Source: Nitrosopumilus sp. b3 (lineage in GTDB: Archaea > Thermoproteota > Nitrososphaeria > Nitrososphaerales > Nitrosopumilaceae). Taken from it: DNA of 64,000 nucleotides. Shown piece by piece: positions 34,820 through 43,965 of this stretch. Each line of letters starts with the position of its first letter. Within the stretch, counting starts at the first letter, position 1. The translations under genes and the position numbers were made by a program. Location: positions 115,873 through 179,872 of the forward strand of contig NZ_MU078696.1 in NCBI RefSeq assembly GCF_014078525.1. Reading direction: 5' to 3'. Below the pieces are notes generated by a model that was not told the DNA's origin, ran no database searches, and saw only the letters and a list, made by a program, of their open reading frames with translations.

Positions 34820-35685
34820 TTAGATTTGATGTGAACCTTTCTCCAGCGAACTTCCAGCTTGTTTTCTAGATGCATCTTTGTTGCTTTGAGCAGTGTATCT
34901 GCCTCTAGTTTTTGCCCCTTTGCTTTTATTTTTTCAAGAGTATCATTAGGATCAACCTTGAATGAATCTTGAAATATTATTGGTCCTTGGTCCAAGTTTT
35001 CCGTAACGTAATGTGAAGTTACACCAACAATTTTTGTGCCTCTCTCAAAAGCCTGTGCATATGCTAATGCGCCTGGAAATGCAGGCAACAGTGAAGGATG
35101 AATGTTAATGATTCTATTTGGATATCTCCAAACAAAGTTAGGGCTAAGAATTCTCATGTATCTTGCAAGTGTGATCAAATCAATGTCATATTTTTTACAG
35201 ATTTGAATAATTTTCTCTTCTGCTTTGTCTTGATTTTTTTCTTCTACTGATACAAATGGAATATTTGCTTTTTTTGCTAGTGGCTCTAATGTTTTTTCAG
35301 TACCAACTATAACTGATATTTTTCCTTTTAGAGACTTTGCATTTTTAAGAATAGTTTCAAGACATAATGGCTCTTTTGTTACAAATACTGCAATATTTTT
35401 TTGTGAATTAGTTTCATGATGAGTACTTACATCCATCTTTTCTTTTTTAGCCAAATTTTGAATCTCTGAATCAAATTTCTTTACATCCAGTGATTTTGAG
35501 AATGATACTTCTAAATACATTCCAAAAAGACCTTTGATTACATTCTGATTTACTTTCTCAATGTTACCGCCTTTTGAAAATGCAAAATTAGTAAATACAG
35601 CTACAATTCCCTCTCTATCTTTACCAACAACTGTAATTCCAACTACTGTCTTTTTCATGACTTTGTTTGATGAAGACTTTCTCAT
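34816..35685 (-). CDS. purU: PurU-like formyltetrahydrofolate hydrolase (ACT + formyltransferase fold)
   Basis: 289 residues. N-terminal ACT domain (about 10-90; VVGITVVGKDREGIVAVFTNF) and C-terminal formyltransferase fold with INIHPSLLPAFPGALAYAQAFERG and SHYVTENLDQGPII, holding the catalytic Asn, His and Asp. It releases formate and THF from 10-formyl-THF, setting the one-carbon balance. Met9 is an alternative start. tRNA-Leu lies just upstream. Confidence 0.85.
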   Translation of the reverse strand: MRKSSSNKVMKKTVVGITVVGKDREGIVAVFTNFAFSKGGNIEKVNQNVIKGLFGMYLEVSFSKSLDVKKFDSEIQNLAKKEKMDVSTHHETNSQKNIAVFVTKEPLCLETILKNAKSLKGKISVIVGTEKTLEPLAKKANIPFVSVEEKNQDKAEEKIIQICKKYDIDLITLARYMRILSPNFVWRYPNRIINIHPSLLPAFPGALAYAQAFERGTKIVGVTSHYVTENLDQGPIIFQDSFKVDPNDTLEKIKAKGQKLEADTLLKATKMHLENKLEVRWRKVHIKSK

Positions 35686-35712
35686 TATTAATCATTCACA
35701 GAAATAAAATGG

Positions 35713-35797
35713 TGCGGGAGGTGGGATTTGAACCCACGAACTCCTAAGAGATAGGGTCCTAAGCCCTACGCCTTTGACCAGGCTGGGCGACTCCCGC
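35713..35797 (-). tRNA. tRNA-Leu (anticodon TAG)
   Basis: 85 nt with a long variable arm (class II). Acceptor GCGGGAG/CTCCCGC, discriminator A. Stem TAGGG/CCCTA closes loop CTTAGGA, giving TAG. T-arm GTGGGTTCAAATCCCAC is perfect. No intron. Confidence 0.93.
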
Positions 35798-35844
35798 AAC
35801 GATTTTGCCATTAAACACAAATTTATCTATTATTGAATACTTTC

Positions 35845-37194
35845 ATGGCAAAATTTTTTGGAACTAATGGAATACGTGGTGTTTTCTCCGAAGATTTTAC
35901 TTTAGAATTTGTACATGATATGACTTTGGCTATTGGAACTTACTTTGAGAGAGGACCTGTTTTAATTGGATATGATGGACGAGAATCAAGTCCTATCATA
36001 TGCAAGGTTGTAAGCTCAGCTCTTAACTCAATTGGTATTGACTGTAATGTTGCAGGAATTGTTCCAACACCATGTCTTGAATTTGGTGTAAAGAGTTTAG
36101 GATATTCTGGTGGTATCATGATAACTGCATCACACAACCCACCACAATACAATGGCATCAAGCCTGCTGCAAAAGATGGTGTAGAGATTTCCCGAGATGA
36201 TGAATTAATAATTGAAGATATTTACCTTAAAAAAAACTGGATTACAAATCCTCCCAAATGGGGTACTACAGGAACAGAGGAGAGGACAATTGAGACCTAC
36301 CTTAATGGAATTTTGGCTCATATTGATTCTAGTATTATAGAATCAAAAAAGTTTAGAGTTGTTTTAGATTTAGGAAATGGTGCACAGGCAGTATCTGCAC
36401 CAGATTTTTGTAAAAAGTTACAGTGTGAAACTTTTTTGGTAAATCAAAATATTGATGGCAATTTCCCAGGACGAGGTTCAGAGCCAACACCTCAAAACCT
36501 CTCAGCACTTTCAAAGACAGTACTTGAAAATCATGCAGATGTTGGAATTGCTTTTGATGGTGATGGGGATAGAAGTATCTTTTGTGATGATAAAGGTAAT
36601 ATTTTAACTGGTGACAAGTCTGCACTTTTACTAACCCAACATATCTTATCGAATAACCCAAACTCTTTGGTTGTAACTTGTTTGAATTCAGGATCTAATA
36701 TAGAAAAAATTTCTGAGAAGTTTAATTCCAAAGTTATCCGTACCAAAGTTGGAAGTGTTGAAGTGTCCCGAAAGATGGTTCCAACTAATGCTTTAATTGG
36801 ATTTGAAGAAAATGGTGGATTCATGTATGGCAAGCATAACCAAGTAAGAGATGGTTGTATGACATTAGGATTAATGCTTGATCTTTTAGCAACTTCTGGA
36901 AAATCCCTTTCTGATGAGGTTTCTCTTTTACCTCCTTCCTTTACTACAAAGGACAAGGTATCATGCCCCCCTGAAAAAGTAGTAGAATTGATCTCTTCTC
37001 TTAAAGAAGCGTTCCCAAACTCAGATGTCACAGATGGAATCAAAATTTCAAATGATCCCAAAAACTGGGTAATGATTAGACCTAGTGGAACAGAACCAAT
37101 AGTTAGAGTATATGCAGAAGCTGAAAATCAAGATAAACTAGACTCTTTGATGTCTGAATACCTCAAAAAAGTCAAGACAATCATTTCCCGATAA
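35845..37194 (+). CDS. glmM: Phosphoglucosamine/phosphomannomutase family
   Basis: 449 residues from ATG 35845; an upstream in-frame TTG at 35833 is less likely. Opening FFGTNGIRG, phospho-Ser96 (TASHNPPQYNG), metal loop DGDGDRS (238-244), sugar loop EENGGF and phosphate loop RPSGTEP cover all four domains. Isomerises hexose phosphates for nucleotide-sugar synthesis; glucosamine versus mannose specificity is not resolved. Confidence 0.9.
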   Translation: MAKFFGTNGIRGVFSEDFTLEFVHDMTLAIGTYFERGPVLIGYDGRESSPIICKVVSSALNSIGIDCNVAGIVPTPCLEFGVKSLGYSGGIMITASHNPPQYNGIKPAAKDGVEISRDDELIIEDIYLKKNWITNPPKWGTTGTEERTIETYLNGILAHIDSSIIESKKFRVVLDLGNGAQAVSAPDFCKKLQCETFLVNQNIDGNFPGRGSEPTPQNLSALSKTVLENHADVGIAFDGDGDRSIFCDDKGNILTGDKSALLLTQHILSNNPNSLVVTCLNSGSNIEKISEKFNSKVIRTKVGSVEVSRKMVPTNALIGFEENGGFMYGKHNQVRDGCMTLGLMLDLLATSGKSLSDEVSLLPPSFTTKDKVSCPPEKVVELISSLKEAFPNSDVTDGIKISNDPKNWVMIRPSGTEPIVRVYAEAENQDKLDSLMSEYLKKVKTIISR

Positions 37195-37197
37195 CAC

Positions 37198-37205
37198 TTT
37201 TAAAA
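37198..37205 (+). promoter_or_regulatory. TATA box of the L7Ae ribosomal operon
   Basis: TTTTAAAA right after the glmM stop. Expected transcription start is about 37228, leaving a 5' leader of roughly 29 nt. That differs from the leaderless pattern elsewhere and leaves room for the hairpin at 37236-37250. Confidence 0.55.
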
Positions 37206-37232
37206 CCATTCCAACGTTTTGAGAGAATGGAG

Positions 37233-37251
37233 AATGAACCCTAAGGGTGAC
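37233..37251 (+). promoter_or_regulatory. K-turn-like hairpin covering the Shine-Dalgarno of L7Ae
   Basis: The leader reads AAT-GA-ACCC-TAA-GGGT-GA-C. A 4-bp stem (37238-37241/37245-37248) is flanked by GA on both sides with a three-base AAT bulge, the core layout of a kink-turn. GGGTGA also matches an archaeal Shine-Dalgarno, seven bases before the ATG. L7Ae binds K-turns and represses its own mRNA this way in Sulfolobus; the same here is inference. The outer stem is weak (a single clear G-C pair). Confidence 0.4.
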
Positions 37252-37256
37252 GAAGT

Positions 37257-37643
37257 ATGGGAAAATCATATTATGTTAAATTTGAAACGCCAGAGGACCT
37301 CGTAAATCCAATCTTAGAGGCAGTTAGAGTAGCATCAACTAGCGGTAAAGTAAAGAAAGGAACTAACGAAGCCACAAAGGCAATCGAACGTGGTACTAGC
37401 AAACTAATTGTTATCGCTGAAGATGTAGAACCACCTGAGGTAGTAGCACATCTTCCAATTCTATGTGAGGAACAAGGTGCAGCATATGCATTTGTACCAA
37501 ACAAACAAGAATTAGGTAAGTCTTTGGGTATTGATATCACTTCTGCCGCTGCAGCAATTTTGGATGCTGGTGATGCACAACACATCGTAGACCAAGTTGT
37601 ATCATCAATTGCTAAAATTAAAGGCGGTAAGACTGAAGAATGA
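37257..37643 (+). CDS. rpl7ae: Ribosomal protein L7Ae
   Basis: 128 residues. RNA-binding protein of the large subunit that also binds K-turns in box C/D and H/ACA RNAs and RNase P. Signature [25 protein letters not shown] and [18 protein letters not shown]. First gene of the operon with S28e, L24e, NDK and aIF5B; S28e overlaps by 4 bp. Confidence 0.96.
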   Translation: MGKSYYVKFETPEDLVNPILEAVRVASTSGKVKKGTNEATKAIERGTSKLIVIAEDVEPPEVVAHLPILCEEQGAAYAFVPNKQELGKSLGIDITSAAAAILDAGDAQHIVDQVVSSIAKIKGGKTEE

Positions 37644-37852
37644 GTCAAAACGCTGAAGAAGTAGTTCAATCTGAAATTATTCAAATTGTTGGACGAACTG
37701 GCATTGCTGGTGAAGTTATTCAGGTTAGAGTGAAAGTTCTTACTGGTAAAGATAAAGGTAGAATACTTACAAGAAACGTCAAAGGATCTGTTAGAGTAGG
37801 AGAAATTCTAATGCTAAGAGAAACAGAGAGAGAAGCAAAGAAAATCAAATAG
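37640..37852 (+). CDS. rps28e: Ribosomal protein S28e
   Basis: 70 residues, with [22 protein letters not shown] and RGxL-like end [15 protein letters not shown]. Small-subunit protein near the mRNA exit. Start overlaps the L7Ae stop by 4 bp. Confidence 0.95.
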   Translation: MSQNAEEVVQSEIIQIVGRTGIAGEVIQVRVKVLTGKDKGRILTRNVKGSVRVGEILMLRETEREAKKIK

Positions 37853-37862
37853 GTGATATGAT

Positions 37863-38063
37863 ATGAGTCTTTTAGTTAAACCATGTAATTTCTGTGACAG
37901 ACCTGTCGCCAAAGGTTCTGGAACAATGCTTGCCAAAAATGATGGAACCGTTTTATGGTTTTGCTCTTCAAAATGCAAAAAGAATATGCTAGAATTAAAA
38001 CGTGATCCAAGAAAATTAAAGTGGACAAAGAAATACGTCAAAGGCGGCATTAGAAAGAAGTAG
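37863..38063 (+). CDS. rpl24e: Ribosomal protein L24e
   Basis: 66 residues with zinc-binding Cys pairs (PCNFCDRPVAKGSG; WFCSSKCKKN) and the WTKKYVKGG end. Follows S28e by 10 bp; NDK follows 2 bp after its stop. Confidence 0.95.
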   Translation: MSLLVKPCNFCDRPVAKGSGTMLAKNDGTVLWFCSSKCKKNMLELKRDPRKLKWTKKYVKGGIRKK

Positions 38064-38065
38064 CA

Positions 38066-38467
38066 TTGACTGAACAATCTCTATTCATTGTAAAACCAGA
38101 TGCAGTAGCTAGAAATCTAGTTGGTGAAGTAATATCAAGATTTGAAAAAAAAGGATTCAAACTAATAAAATTAAAGATGTTTACATTTTCTCAACAACAA
38201 GCAGAGAACTTTTACGGTGTGCATAAAGACAAACCATTCTTTGGTGAATTGACATCCTTTATCACATCAGGACCTGTAGTTGCAGCAATTATTGAAGGTA
38301 ATAATGCAATTGCAACTACTAGAATAATGATTGGAGCTACAAAATCATTTGAAGCTGAACCTGGTTCCATAAGAGGAGATTATGGATTAGGATTTAGTGA
38401 AAACATTATTCACGCATCAGATTCACAAGAAAGTTTTGATCACGAATCGAGGGTAGCATTTGAGTGA
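38066..38467 (+). CDS. ndk: Nucleoside diphosphate kinase
   Basis: 133 residues. Transfers the gamma phosphate among NTPs through phospho-His116 (ENIIHASDS). TEQSLFIVKPDAVARNLVG and RGDYG also match. TTG start 2 bp after L24e. The middle is shorter at the Kpn loop than in longer NDKs, as in other archaea. Confidence 0.93.
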   Translation: MTEQSLFIVKPDAVARNLVGEVISRFEKKGFKLIKLKMFTFSQQQAENFYGVHKDKPFFGELTSFITSGPVVAAIIEGNNAIATTRIMIGATKSFEAEPGSIRGDYGLGFSENIIHASDSQESFDHESRVAFE

Positions 38468-38473
38468 TCTGAT

Positions 38474-40255
38474 TTGCAAATTCGTCAGCCCATAGTGGCA
38501 GTTCTTGGTCACGTAGACTCTGGAAAAACATCTCTTTTAGATAGAATTCGTGGAACTGGGGTTCAAGGTAGAGAAGCAGGAGGTATTACTCAACATATTG
38601 GTGCAAGCTTTCTTCCATCTGAGACAATCAAAGAAACATGTGGAATACTATACAAAAAACTTGAACAGGCAGAACACAAGGTACCTGGAATTTTAGTAAT
38701 AGATACACCCGGACATGAAGTTTTTACAAATCTTCGTTCACGTGGGGGTTCAGCTGCTGATATTGCAATTTTAGTAGTTGATGTAAATCGTGGATTTCAA
38801 CCGCAAACCAATGAAAGTCTGAAAATCTTGCAGAGCAGGAAAGTGCCTTTTGTAGTAGCTCTGAACAAATGTGATCAAATTTCTGGATGGAGAAAATCAG
38901 AAACAAAATTCATTTCCCAAGCAATCAAAGAACAAGACGCATCAATTCAGACTGATCTTGATCAAAAAATCTATGATGTTGTAGGTACCCTGTCAATTCT
39001 TGGATATCAATCAGAGGCATTTTATCGTGTTAAAGACTTTAAATCCGAAATTGCCATTGTTCCAATCTCTGCAAGATCTGGTGTTGGAATACCTGAACTT
39101 CTAAGTGTTTTAGTAGGATTGACTCAACAATATCTTCAGAAAAGGCTCAATCAGGAAGAAAAAGAACCACGTGGAATAGTTTTGGAAGTAAATGATGAAG
39201 TAGGATTGGGACAAACTGCCAACATCATTCTAATTGATGGATCAATAAAAAAAGAAAATAGCATTGTTGTAGCAAAAAGAGATTCTGTAATTGTTACAAA
39301 ACCTAAGGCCATATTATTACCAAAACCTCTTGATGAAATGCGAGATCCTCGAGATAAATTCAAACCAGTACCACAAGTTGACGCAGCAGCTGGCCTAAAA
39401 ATTGCATCTCCAGATCTTGAAGGTGTACTTCCTGGAAGTACTCTGTATGTTGCTAGAAATGATGCTGAGATTGAAAAATTTACTAAACTAATTGAGGCTG
39501 AAATGAAATCGGTCTTCATTGATACCGAAACAAATGGAATAATCCTCAAATGTGACACTATAGGTTCGCTTGAGGCAATTGTTGAGATGCTAAGACGATC
39601 ACAAGTACCCGTGGCAAAAGCCGACATAGGCCCTGTGAATAGACGAGACATAATGGAAGCCAAAGCAATCAAAGAAAATGATAGACATCTTGGAATAATT
39701 TTGGCATTTAATGTAAAGATTTTACCTGATGCAAAAGAGGAATCTGAAGATAGCCATATCAAAATTTTTGAGGATCGAGTAATCTATAGCCTGATTGACA
39801 ATTACAATGCATGGGTTGAAGAAGATACTGCAAACGAAGAAGATGCAATGTTTGCAGAATTAACCCCCATAGCAAAATTTAGTTTTCTTAAAGGAATGGT
39901 CTTTAGAAATAACAATCCTGCAGTATTTGGTGTTCGTGTAGATGTTGGAACTCTAAAACATAAAATCCCATTTATGAATATGTCTGGACGTAAAGTTGGA
40001 ACAATTCACCAATTACAACTTGATAAAAAAACAGTATCTTCTGCAAAGGCAGGTGATGAAGTTGCATGTTCTGTTAACGATGTGACAATTGGAAGACAAA
40101 TTTTTGAAGAAGAAGTTTTCTATACGTTTCCTCCATCCCCTGAAGCTAAAAAATTACTTACCAAGTATATGCATAAACTAAGTCCTGAAGAACAAGAAAT
40201 TCTAAATGATATAGTTAGAATTCAGAGAGAAAAAGAACCAATTTATGGTTATTAA
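38474..40255 (+). CDS. infB: Translation initiation factor aIF5B
   Basis: 593 residues. GTPase that promotes subunit joining. G1 GHVDSGKTS, G2 GGITQHIGA, G3 DTPGHE and G4 NKCD lie in the first 140 residues; barrel domains and a C-terminal region for aIF1A contact follow. Length fits archaeal IF5B. TTG start 6 bp after ndk; last gene of the ribosomal operon. Confidence 0.95.
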   Translation: MQIRQPIVAVLGHVDSGKTSLLDRIRGTGVQGREAGGITQHIGASFLPSETIKETCGILYKKLEQAEHKVPGILVIDTPGHEVFTNLRSRGGSAADIAILVVDVNRGFQPQTNESLKILQSRKVPFVVALNKCDQISGWRKSETKFISQAIKEQDASIQTDLDQKIYDVVGTLSILGYQSEAFYRVKDFKSEIAIVPISARSGVGIPELLSVLVGLTQQYLQKRLNQEEKEPRGIVLEVNDEVGLGQTANIILIDGSIKKENSIVVAKRDSVIVTKPKAILLPKPLDEMRDPRDKFKPVPQVDAAAGLKIASPDLEGVLPGSTLYVARNDAEIEKFTKLIEAEMKSVFIDTETNGIILKCDTIGSLEAIVEMLRRSQVPVAKADIGPVNRRDIMEAKAIKENDRHLGIILAFNVKILPDAKEESEDSHIKIFEDRVIYSLIDNYNAWVEEDTANEEDAMFAELTPIAKFSFLKGMVFRNNNPAVFGVRVDVGTLKHKIPFMNMSGRKVGTIHQLQLDKKTVSSAKAGDEVACSVNDVTIGRQIFEEEVFYTFPPSPEAKKLLTKYMHKLSPEEQEILNDIVRIQREKEPIYGY

Positions 40256-40657
40256 TTATTGAGTGTGTTTTTTACAAATCATATGAATTCCGGGGGCTCC
40301 AACTGCTCCCATCATTTTATCTACAATCTGGCCTGACTTAAACATGATAAATGTTGGAATTGATTGTACGCCAAACTTCATTGAAATATTCTGATTTTGA
40401 TCTACATTCACTCTAGCAAATTTCACATTGGGGTATTTTTTTGAAAGACTCTCAAATATTGGATGCATAGACTTGCATGGACCACACCATTCTGCCCAAA
40501 AATCTACTAATGTTGGATTATCAGCTGATACTACCTGATCAAAATTTGTTCCATTCAAATCTATTATTCCAGGCTCAATTTTTGGCTGGTTTTTTTGATC
40601 AAGCATTTCTGCTAATTTTTTTTGCATTATTTTTTGAATTTCTGGATCTTCAGACAT
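40256..40657 (-). CDS. Thioredoxin-domain protein with N-terminal helix
   Basis: 133 residues. A 30-residue helical extension (EIQKIMQKKLAEMLDQK) precedes a thioredoxin fold with WCGPC (Cys58, Cys61) and SIPTFIMFKSG. Cytoplasmic disulfide reductase or adaptor. Abuts the convergent infB stop. Confidence 0.88.
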   Translation of the reverse strand: MSEDPEIQKIMQKKLAEMLDQKNQPKIEPGIIDLNGTNFDQVVSADNPTLVDFWAEWCGPCKSMHPIFESLSKKYPNVKFARVNVDQNQNISMKFGVQSIPTFIMFKSGQIVDKMMGAVGAPGIHMICKKHTQ

Positions 40658-40745
40658 TGATTACAAGAAAACCCCTCTATTAAAAAATCTAGCCTACTTT
40701 TTTTACCACAAATTAGCACTATGAATAAAATAACTTTCTGATTAT

Positions 40746-40910
40746 ATGCTAAAAATAGATATTGCCATTATGAAAAGAACTTGCAAGAATTGCAATATTG
40801 AATTTGAGAATCGGTATAGTGATTTTTGTTCTCAAACTTGTTCAATGGAATATGTTCAAAACTCAATCATTGATATCCAATCAAACCAAAGTCATCTTAG
40901 TGCTCAATGA
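40746..40910 (+). CDS. Four-Cys zinc-finger microprotein (54 aa)
   Basis: ATG ORF with two CxxC/CxxxC pairs (TCKNCNIEF; FCSQTCSMEY), like a small treble-clef or FCS-type finger. Met9 (MKRTC) is an alternative start. The C-terminal part is polar. Faces the zinc-ribbon ORF at 40918-41064. Confidence 0.5.
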   Translation: MLKIDIAIMKRTCKNCNIEFENRYSDFCSQTCSMEYVQNSIIDIQSNQSHLSAQ

Positions 40911-40917
40911 TTGTAAC

Positions 40918-41064
40918 TTAATCCTTATCAATATTTAGTGGAATTGCTTCAAATCTCCTTGATTTACACATAGGACATTGGTCTATGTATTTTGTAAAGC
41001 TGACAGAAGTATATGCAATACCACAGTCACCACAAATTCTAAGATTTCGACTTAGCTTTCCCAT
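40918..41064 (-). CDS. Zinc-ribbon microprotein (48 aa)
   Basis: ATG ORF: ICGDCGIAYTS then QCPMCKSRRF gives two CxxC knuckles about 17 residues apart, a rubredoxin-like zinc ribbon. Ends acidic. No family name. Convergent with the zinc-finger ORF at 40746. Confidence 0.55.
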   Translation of the reverse strand: MGKLSRNLRICGDCGIAYTSVSFTKYIDQCPMCKSRRFEAIPLNIDKD

Positions 41065-41112
41065 GTTAGTTCTGATAAAACATTATGATTAAAACTTAAC
41101 CCTTTTTGATAC

Positions 41113-43869
41113 TTACCAAAATTGCCACCAAGGTTTTACAACTGGTTTCTCAATAATTGTGCACACCCCTTCGATAAGCTTTGTTCCGGGACCACATATT
41201 CCAAACTTTTTCTCTACAACTTTAGGTTCTTCAATTCCTACTGCCTGATAAATTGACTCATACTCTGAAAAATTATCATCAAACCATTTCTTGTAGCTTG
41301 CCTCATTGTTGTATCTGTCAACATAACTCTGCGGATCTTTTGTTTCATCAACGAATGAAGCTGGAATTTGTAATGGCTCCTCAATTCCTACTGCCTGATA
41401 AATTGACTCATACTCTGAAAAATTATCATCAAACCATTTCTTGTAGCTTGCCTCATTGTTGTATCTGTCAACATAACTCTGCGGATCTTTTGTTTCATCA
41501 ACGAATGATGCTAATCCAAGCTCTTCTGGCTCTGTTTCTGGCTCTGTTTCTGGCTCTGTTTCAGGTTCTGAATTACCTACAATATCATTTACAGTAATTG
41601 TAATTGCTTTTTTATCTGATAATCCATCCTTTTTTGCTACAACATCAAATGTGTATGTTTTCCCACCATCTGATGTTGATGGAGTCCATGAAAACATGCC
41701 TGTGTTTGAAATAATTTTTGCACCCGCTGGTGGATTTTTTTCCAAACTAAATACGACATCCTTTACTGAATTATCTACAAGTTTAACAATAAAAGATAGG
41801 AATTTTCCTTCGTCAATTGTAAGTTTCCCTATAGGACTGATTTGGACATTTGTTGATTTTGGTGTAGCAGAAAATTCATTTGATGGCTCACTTGTTCCTA
41901 CATTATTAATTGCTGAGACCTTATACGTATACTTTGTATTTGTAATTAGGTTTGTATGTGAGTATGTTCTAGTTGTACTTTCAGAATCTTCAACTAATGT
42001 AGTGTATGGATTACTATCTTTTTTCACTTCAATTTTATAACCTGTTATTGGAGTATTTCCATCCATAACTGGTGGACTCCATGATAGATTGATCTGAGTT
42101 CCTGAAACAACTGTTGCTGTTAATTTTATTGGTGGTGAAGAAACTGTCATTTGAACTGCCGTAGATTCTATAGGTTCTTCTGTTGTATCTACAGAATCAT
42201 TTCTTGGAGTTGCTGATGCTGTGTTTGATTCTTGTGTAGAACCAAACCCAATCTTTGCACTTACTGCAAAAGAGTATGTTTTGTCAGTTGCTAAATTACT
42301 AATAATCAATGTTCTAGTGCTGCCATTTGTCTCACCTACATCATCATAGACTCCTGGAATAATTTCTCGTTTGATTTCATATCCTTTAATTGTTTGACCA
42401 AACGTTTCTGATGGTGGTAACCATGAAAGCTTTATCTGACTGGGAGAAATTGCTGTTGCAGTTAATGCTGTAGGAGTTGTGGTATGTTCTGGTTTTACAG
42501 AGACAGTTGATGAAGAAACACTTGTGCCTTCTGAATTAATAGAGTATACCCGATAAAAATAAACTTCATCTGAATCCAGTCCTTGATGAATAAATGATGT
42601 AGATGTACTTGCAGTGTTTGCAGTAATTATGATAAAGTCTCCTGAACTAATTTTGTATTCTATCTTGTATCCCGTGATTTTAGGTACATCTTCATCCATT
42701 ATCGGTTCATCCCAAGAAATCATTACTGAAGTTGGTGATACTGGAAATGCCTTTAGATTGTCTGGCTTATCTGGAATTAATGCAACTGGTTCTGGATTTA
42801 CATTAAATGCTTGTATTCTATCGTTATCTGAATCAGCTACGAACAATAATTCATTTGTTGGATCAAGTGCTATTCCCATAGGAGAATCAAAATTCCCATT
42901 ACCTGTTCCCAAAGTACCAAATTCTTCTACAAAACAAACACCATCTATAACCTCCTCAGTTCCACTAGGACAAGTTGTACCATCAATTATTTCAAATATC
43001 TGTATTCTATCGTTGTCCGTATCTGAAACATAAAGTAGATTATTGGTTGAATCAAATGCTAGACCCGAGGGATCATCAAATTCCCCATTATCATCCCCTG
43101 AAGTGCCAAACTGTTTGACAAAACAAACACCATCAACTGATTCCTCAGTTCCACTAGGACAAGTTGTATCGTCAACTAGTTCAAAAATTATAATCCTATC
43201 ATTTCCTGAATCTGTAACATATAACATATCTTCAGAGTTATCCATTATCATGTTTGTTGGATTTTGAAAATCATCGTTTCCATCAAATGAATCAAATTTA
43301 AACAGAAAATCACCTGAAGAATCAAAAACGGAAATTGAATCCCTTTCAATATCAGAAATTAAAATATTATTTGTTGATTCTTGTATTGTGATTCCTATAG
43401 CTGACCCAAGATATTCATCAATACCACTATCTGATGAACCAAATTTAAATTGAAATTCTCCATCATCATCAAATACCTGAATTCTAGCATTATCTGAATC
43501 TACAACAAAGAATTTCCCAAATGCATCCTTGGCAATGCTGACAGGATCGTTGAATTGACCATCCCCATCTTCATCTGCACCATCTGCATTACTATTACAA
43601 TTCTGAATTTCTACAATATCACAAAATGAACCATAAAGAAAATCATCGTCCCCATCATCCTCAAAAACATTAATTCTGTTATTCTTGCTATCTACAACAT
43701 AGAGATTTTTCCCATTTTTATCCATAATAACATCAGTTGGTGTGTCAAGTTCATCTTTGTCTGAGCCTACTGTTCCAAATTTGAAGGCAAATTCTGGCTC
43801 AGCATATACATTTTGAATTGATGCTATACAAAGCAGAAATAGTATACTAAAAATTATTTTCATCTTCAA
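41113..43869 (-). CDS. Secreted multi-domain surface protein: NHL repeats, fibronectin III, repeat modules
   Basis: 918 residues. Signal peptide (1-23); NHL-type beta-propeller repeats (about 30-365; FGTVGSDKDELDTPTDV..., with DSDNDRIQ-type strands); three fibronectin III domains (about 370-460, 465-560, 575-670); a putative Ig domain (680-770); a Glu/Pro/Thr spacer (PETEPETE); two 50-residue modules (ASFVDETKDPQSYVDRYNN...); and an end with CGPGTKLIEGVC and PWWQFW. Extracellular adhesion or surface structure is likely. The two modules lie in the 289-bp identical segment shared with the next gene. Confidence 0.8.
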   Translation of the reverse strand: MKMKIIFSILFLLCIASIQNVYAEPEFAFKFGTVGSDKDELDTPTDVIMDKNGKNLYVVDSKNNRINVFEDDGDDDFLYGSFCDIVEIQNCNSNADGADEDGDGQFNDPVSIAKDAFGKFFVVDSDNARIQVFDDDGEFQFKFGSSDSGIDEYLGSAIGITIQESTNNILISDIERDSISVFDSSGDFLFKFDSFDGNDDFQNPTNMIMDNSEDMLYVTDSGNDRIIIFELVDDTTCPSGTEESVDGVCFVKQFGTSGDDNGEFDDPSGLAFDSTNNLLYVSDTDNDRIQIFEIIDGTTCPSGTEEVIDGVCFVEEFGTLGTGNGNFDSPMGIALDPTNELLFVADSDNDRIQAFNVNPEPVALIPDKPDNLKAFPVSPTSVMISWDEPIMDEDVPKITGYKIEYKISSGDFIIITANTASTSTSFIHQGLDSDEVYFYRVYSINSEGTSVSSSTVSVKPEHTTTPTALTATAISPSQIKLSWLPPSETFGQTIKGYEIKREIIPGVYDDVGETNGSTRTLIISNLATDKTYSFAVSAKIGFGSTQESNTASATPRNDSVDTTEEPIESTAVQMTVSSPPIKLTATVVSGTQINLSWSPPVMDGNTPITGYKIEVKKDSNPYTTLVEDSESTTRTYSHTNLITNTKYTYKVSAINNVGTSEPSNEFSATPKSTNVQISPIGKLTIDEGKFLSFIVKLVDNSVKDVVFSLEKNPPAGAKIISNTGMFSWTPSTSDGGKTYTFDVVAKKDGLSDKKAITITVNDIVGNSEPETEPETEPETEPEELGLASFVDETKDPQSYVDRYNNEASYKKWFDDNFSEYESIYQAVGIEEPLQIPASFVDETKDPQSYVDRYNNEASYKKWFDDNFSEYESIYQAVGIEEPKVVEKKFGICGPGTKLIEGVCTIIEKPVVKPWWQFW
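41220..41508. repeat. 289-bp direct repeat copy A (two internal 128-bp repeats)
   Basis: By eye identical over 289 bases to 44577-44865. Inside it a 128-bp unit occurs twice (41231-41358 and 41381-41508; period 150 bp). It encodes two 50-residue modules at the C-terminal end of the surface protein. Confidence 0.9.
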
Positions 43870-43965
43870 GTTTTAATTAATTCCTTGAAGGGAAATTTAT
43901 TAAACTGGATAATTAATTTCACTACTCATTTGATCAATTGAGGTTAACAATATTTGCAAAATTTT

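Noticed and set aside
36531-37061. 176-residue minus-strand ORF inside the phosphohexomutase gene
   Set aside because: Fully inside a well-supported gene with all catalytic motifs; no domain of its own.
39151-39762. 203-residue minus-strand ORF inside aIF5B
   Set aside because: Antisense shadow of a conserved GTPase gene, Ser-rich with no motif.
41253-41597. Plus-strand ORF with repeated sequence, and its twin at 44610-44954
   Set aside because: It is the opposite strand of the 289-bp repeat; the repeat pattern comes from the real minus-strand surface-protein genes.
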